A DNA stretch of 5,631 bases from the NCBI GenBank assembly GCA_024644425.1, contig JAHELA010000101.1, forward strand, positions 1 to 5,631, given 5' to 3'. A model generated the notes under the pieces. That model worked only from the letters and a program-made list of their open reading frames with translations. It did no database searches and had not been told where the DNA came from. Below are positions 4,807-5,631 of this stretch, in pieces. This stretch comes from Nitrosomonadaceae bacterium (lineage in GTDB: Bacteria > Pseudomonadota > Gammaproteobacteria > Burkholderiales > Nitrosomonadaceae). Position 1 is the stretch's first letter. Each line of letters opens with the position of its first letter. Both the position numbers and the translations under genes were made by a program.

Positions 4807-5631
4807 ATGCTAAATCAGACAACAATCCTAATTAGAACCTCCCGAGGCGAGGAAGAAATTCGTAGTAGAAAGTATGACATTTTGCCAGACCAACGAATTG
4901 CTCTTAATTTTATTGATGGCAAATCTAATGTCGCAACTCTACTAAAGAAAGCAGCGCCAAGCCTGCGCTCATCGCTGCCTGGTTTATTAGAAAGTCTTTC
5001 TATTGAGGGGTTCGCACGAGATATATCCCAGCCGGAAGCAAATAAAAGTAAATTGAAAGTTGCTGTTCCTCAGAAAAAATCAAATTCAAGTAAAAAACCA
5101 AAAGCTCTAAGCTCCAATAATTCTATCAATGAGAGTAATTTTGTTACCGGGTTTTCTAACCAACCAAGTGCACGTGCTAGAGAAAGAGGAGCTGATCTTG
5201 GATCATGGACAGCAACAAGTACAAGCGCGCGAGCACGAGAAAGAGGAGAAGATCTTGGAGCTTGGCAAGATGCACTAACAGGATTTGTAGCAGATACTAT
5301 AGCTAAAAAGAAGAAACAGAAGAAACCTCTTGACACTAAAGTAGCTAAACAGAAAGAAGATTGGGACAAAGCTGAGATAGAAGCAGAAGCACGACTTTGG
5401 TCTCAAGCAGCAGCCGAGGCAGAGGCAGAAGCAAAAGCTAAAAAAGCAGAGGCAAAAGCTAAAGCAGAAGCTAAGGCTGAAGCTAAAGCTAAAGCTAAAG
5501 CTAGAGCAGAAGCAGAAGCTAAGGCTAAAGCAGAGGCTGAAGCTAAGGCTAGGGCAGAAGCTAAAGCTAAGGCTAAAGCAGAGGCTGAAGCTAAGGCTAG
5601 GGCAGAAGCTAAAGCTAAGGCTGAAGCTAAA
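4807..5631 (+). CDS. large Ala/Lys/Glu-repeat protein with N-terminal winged-helix-like module (3' end outside window)
   Basis: The frame opens at ATG 4807, three codons after an in-frame TAG at 4798, and stays open for 275 codons to the window end. AAGG at 4793-4796, ten bases before the ATG, is a plausible ribosome binding site. Residues 1-72 form a compact module: two short strands (TILIRTS-GEEEIRSRKYDILP), then R-x-A-L-x-x-I-D-G-K, an L-L-K-K-A helix and a final L-L-E-S-L-x-x-E-G-F-A. This recalls a small winged-helix-type domain that I associate with the N-termini of betaproteobacterial signalling proteins, including class III adenylate cyclases; that link is from memory. Residues about 73-120 are a polar linker. 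Residues 121-158 hold two 19-residue repeats, 169-185 are Lys-rich, and 201-275 are almost purely Ala alternating with Lys, Glu or Arg, probably one long helix. There is no signal peptide or membrane segment, which argues against TolA despite the similar composition. Function unknown; an effector domain may follow outside the window. Confidence 0.85.
   Translation, partial: MLNQTTILIRTSRGEEEIRSRKYDILPDQRIALNFIDGKSNVATLLKKAAPSLRSSLPGLLESLSIEGFARDISQPEANKSKLKVAVPQKKSNSSKKPKALSSNNSINESNFVTGFSNQPSARARERGADLGSWTATSTSARARERGEDLGAWQDALTGFVADTIAKKKKQKKPLDTKVAKQKEDWDKAEIEAEARLWSQAAAEAEAEAKAKKAEAKAKAEAKAEAKAKAKARAEAEAKAKAEAEAKARAEAKAKAKAEAEAKARAEAKAKAEAK
5167..5280 (+). repeat. two diverged 57-bp (19-residue) direct repeats
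   Basis: The units at 5167-5223 and 5224-5280 abut exactly and encode SARARERGADLGSW plus five residues, then SARARERGEDLGAW plus five. Twelve of the first 14 residues are identical, while many Ala and Arg codons differ at synonymous positions. The duplication is therefore older than the 48-bp one downstream and its protein sequence seems to have been held by selection. I do not recognise the motif. Confidence 0.85.
5407..5631 (+). repeat. Ala/Lys/Glu low-complexity coding region
   Basis: From residue 201 every second codon is Ala, nearly always GCT or GCA, alternating with AAA/AAG, GAA/GAG or occasional AGA/AGG. The resulting DNA is built from GCTAAA, GCTAAG and GCTGAA hexamers, which favours slippage and recombination. 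The peptide should form a highly charged, stable helix that could act as a spacer or coiled coil. It extends past the window end. Confidence 0.9.
5521..5631 (+). repeat. perfect 48-bp tandem repeat, two copies plus a partial third
   Basis: Bases 5521-5568 and 5569-5616 are identical, and the first six bases of a third copy follow at 5617 before the sequence departs. Each unit encodes KAKAEAEAKARAEAKA. As 48 is a multiple of three, gain or loss of a unit keeps the frame. Perfect identity down to the choice of Lys and Glu codons indicates a recent duplication or ongoing homogenisation. Confidence 0.92.

Noticed and set aside
5070..5369. A 99-residue minus-strand open frame with its own apparent repeats.
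   Set aside because: It is the antisense image of the repeat protein, and its repeats simply mirror the ARARERG-coding units on the plus strand.
4807..5631. TolA as the identity of the Ala/Lys/Glu-rich protein.
   Set aside because: TolA begins with a membrane anchor; residues 1-72 here form a soluble mixed module without any hydrophobic segment, so only the composition is shared.

Overview
This AT-rich window looks like a chromosomal segment of a betaproteobacterium, most probably in or near the Nitrosomonadaceae. The assignment rests on the recognisable betaproteobacterial style of the CTP synthase, enolase and FtsB proteins and on the order pyrG, eno, ftsB. It is recalled from family knowledge and has not been tested by a search.

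The left half (82-3453) is a compact, co-directional housekeeping block. pyrG (CTP synthase) is followed after 61 bp by eno (enolase). The eno stop codon overlaps the ftsB start by one base (TAATG), so enolase and the divisome protein FtsB are probably translated in a coupled way. In many betaproteobacteria kdsA lies between pyrG and eno, but here it is absent. All catalytic residues I could check in PyrG and enolase are present. Enolase has an unusual Thr-to-Val change in its catalytic SGAST-G loop.

The middle (3454-4806) is sparse and very AT-rich. It holds a 62-residue orphan small protein, a 65-residue protein that resembles the FlbD family, and a tRNA-Asn(GTT) gene on the minus strand with a good sigma-70 type promoter. 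About 450 bp without a convincing gene then follow. That gap contains a nested set of inverted repeats with two mutually exclusive pairings, which may be chance or an RNA element.

The right end (4807-5631) is a large open reading frame that runs off the window. Its N-terminal module of about 70 residues looks like a small winged-helix-type domain. Two diverged 19-residue repeats carrying an ARARERG-DLG-W motif follow, then a long Ala/Lys/Glu low-complexity region that includes a perfect 48-bp tandem duplication. The C-terminal part, and so the function, lies outside the window. This gene is the most unusual item here. I see no mobile element, CRISPR array or clear multi-gene novel system.
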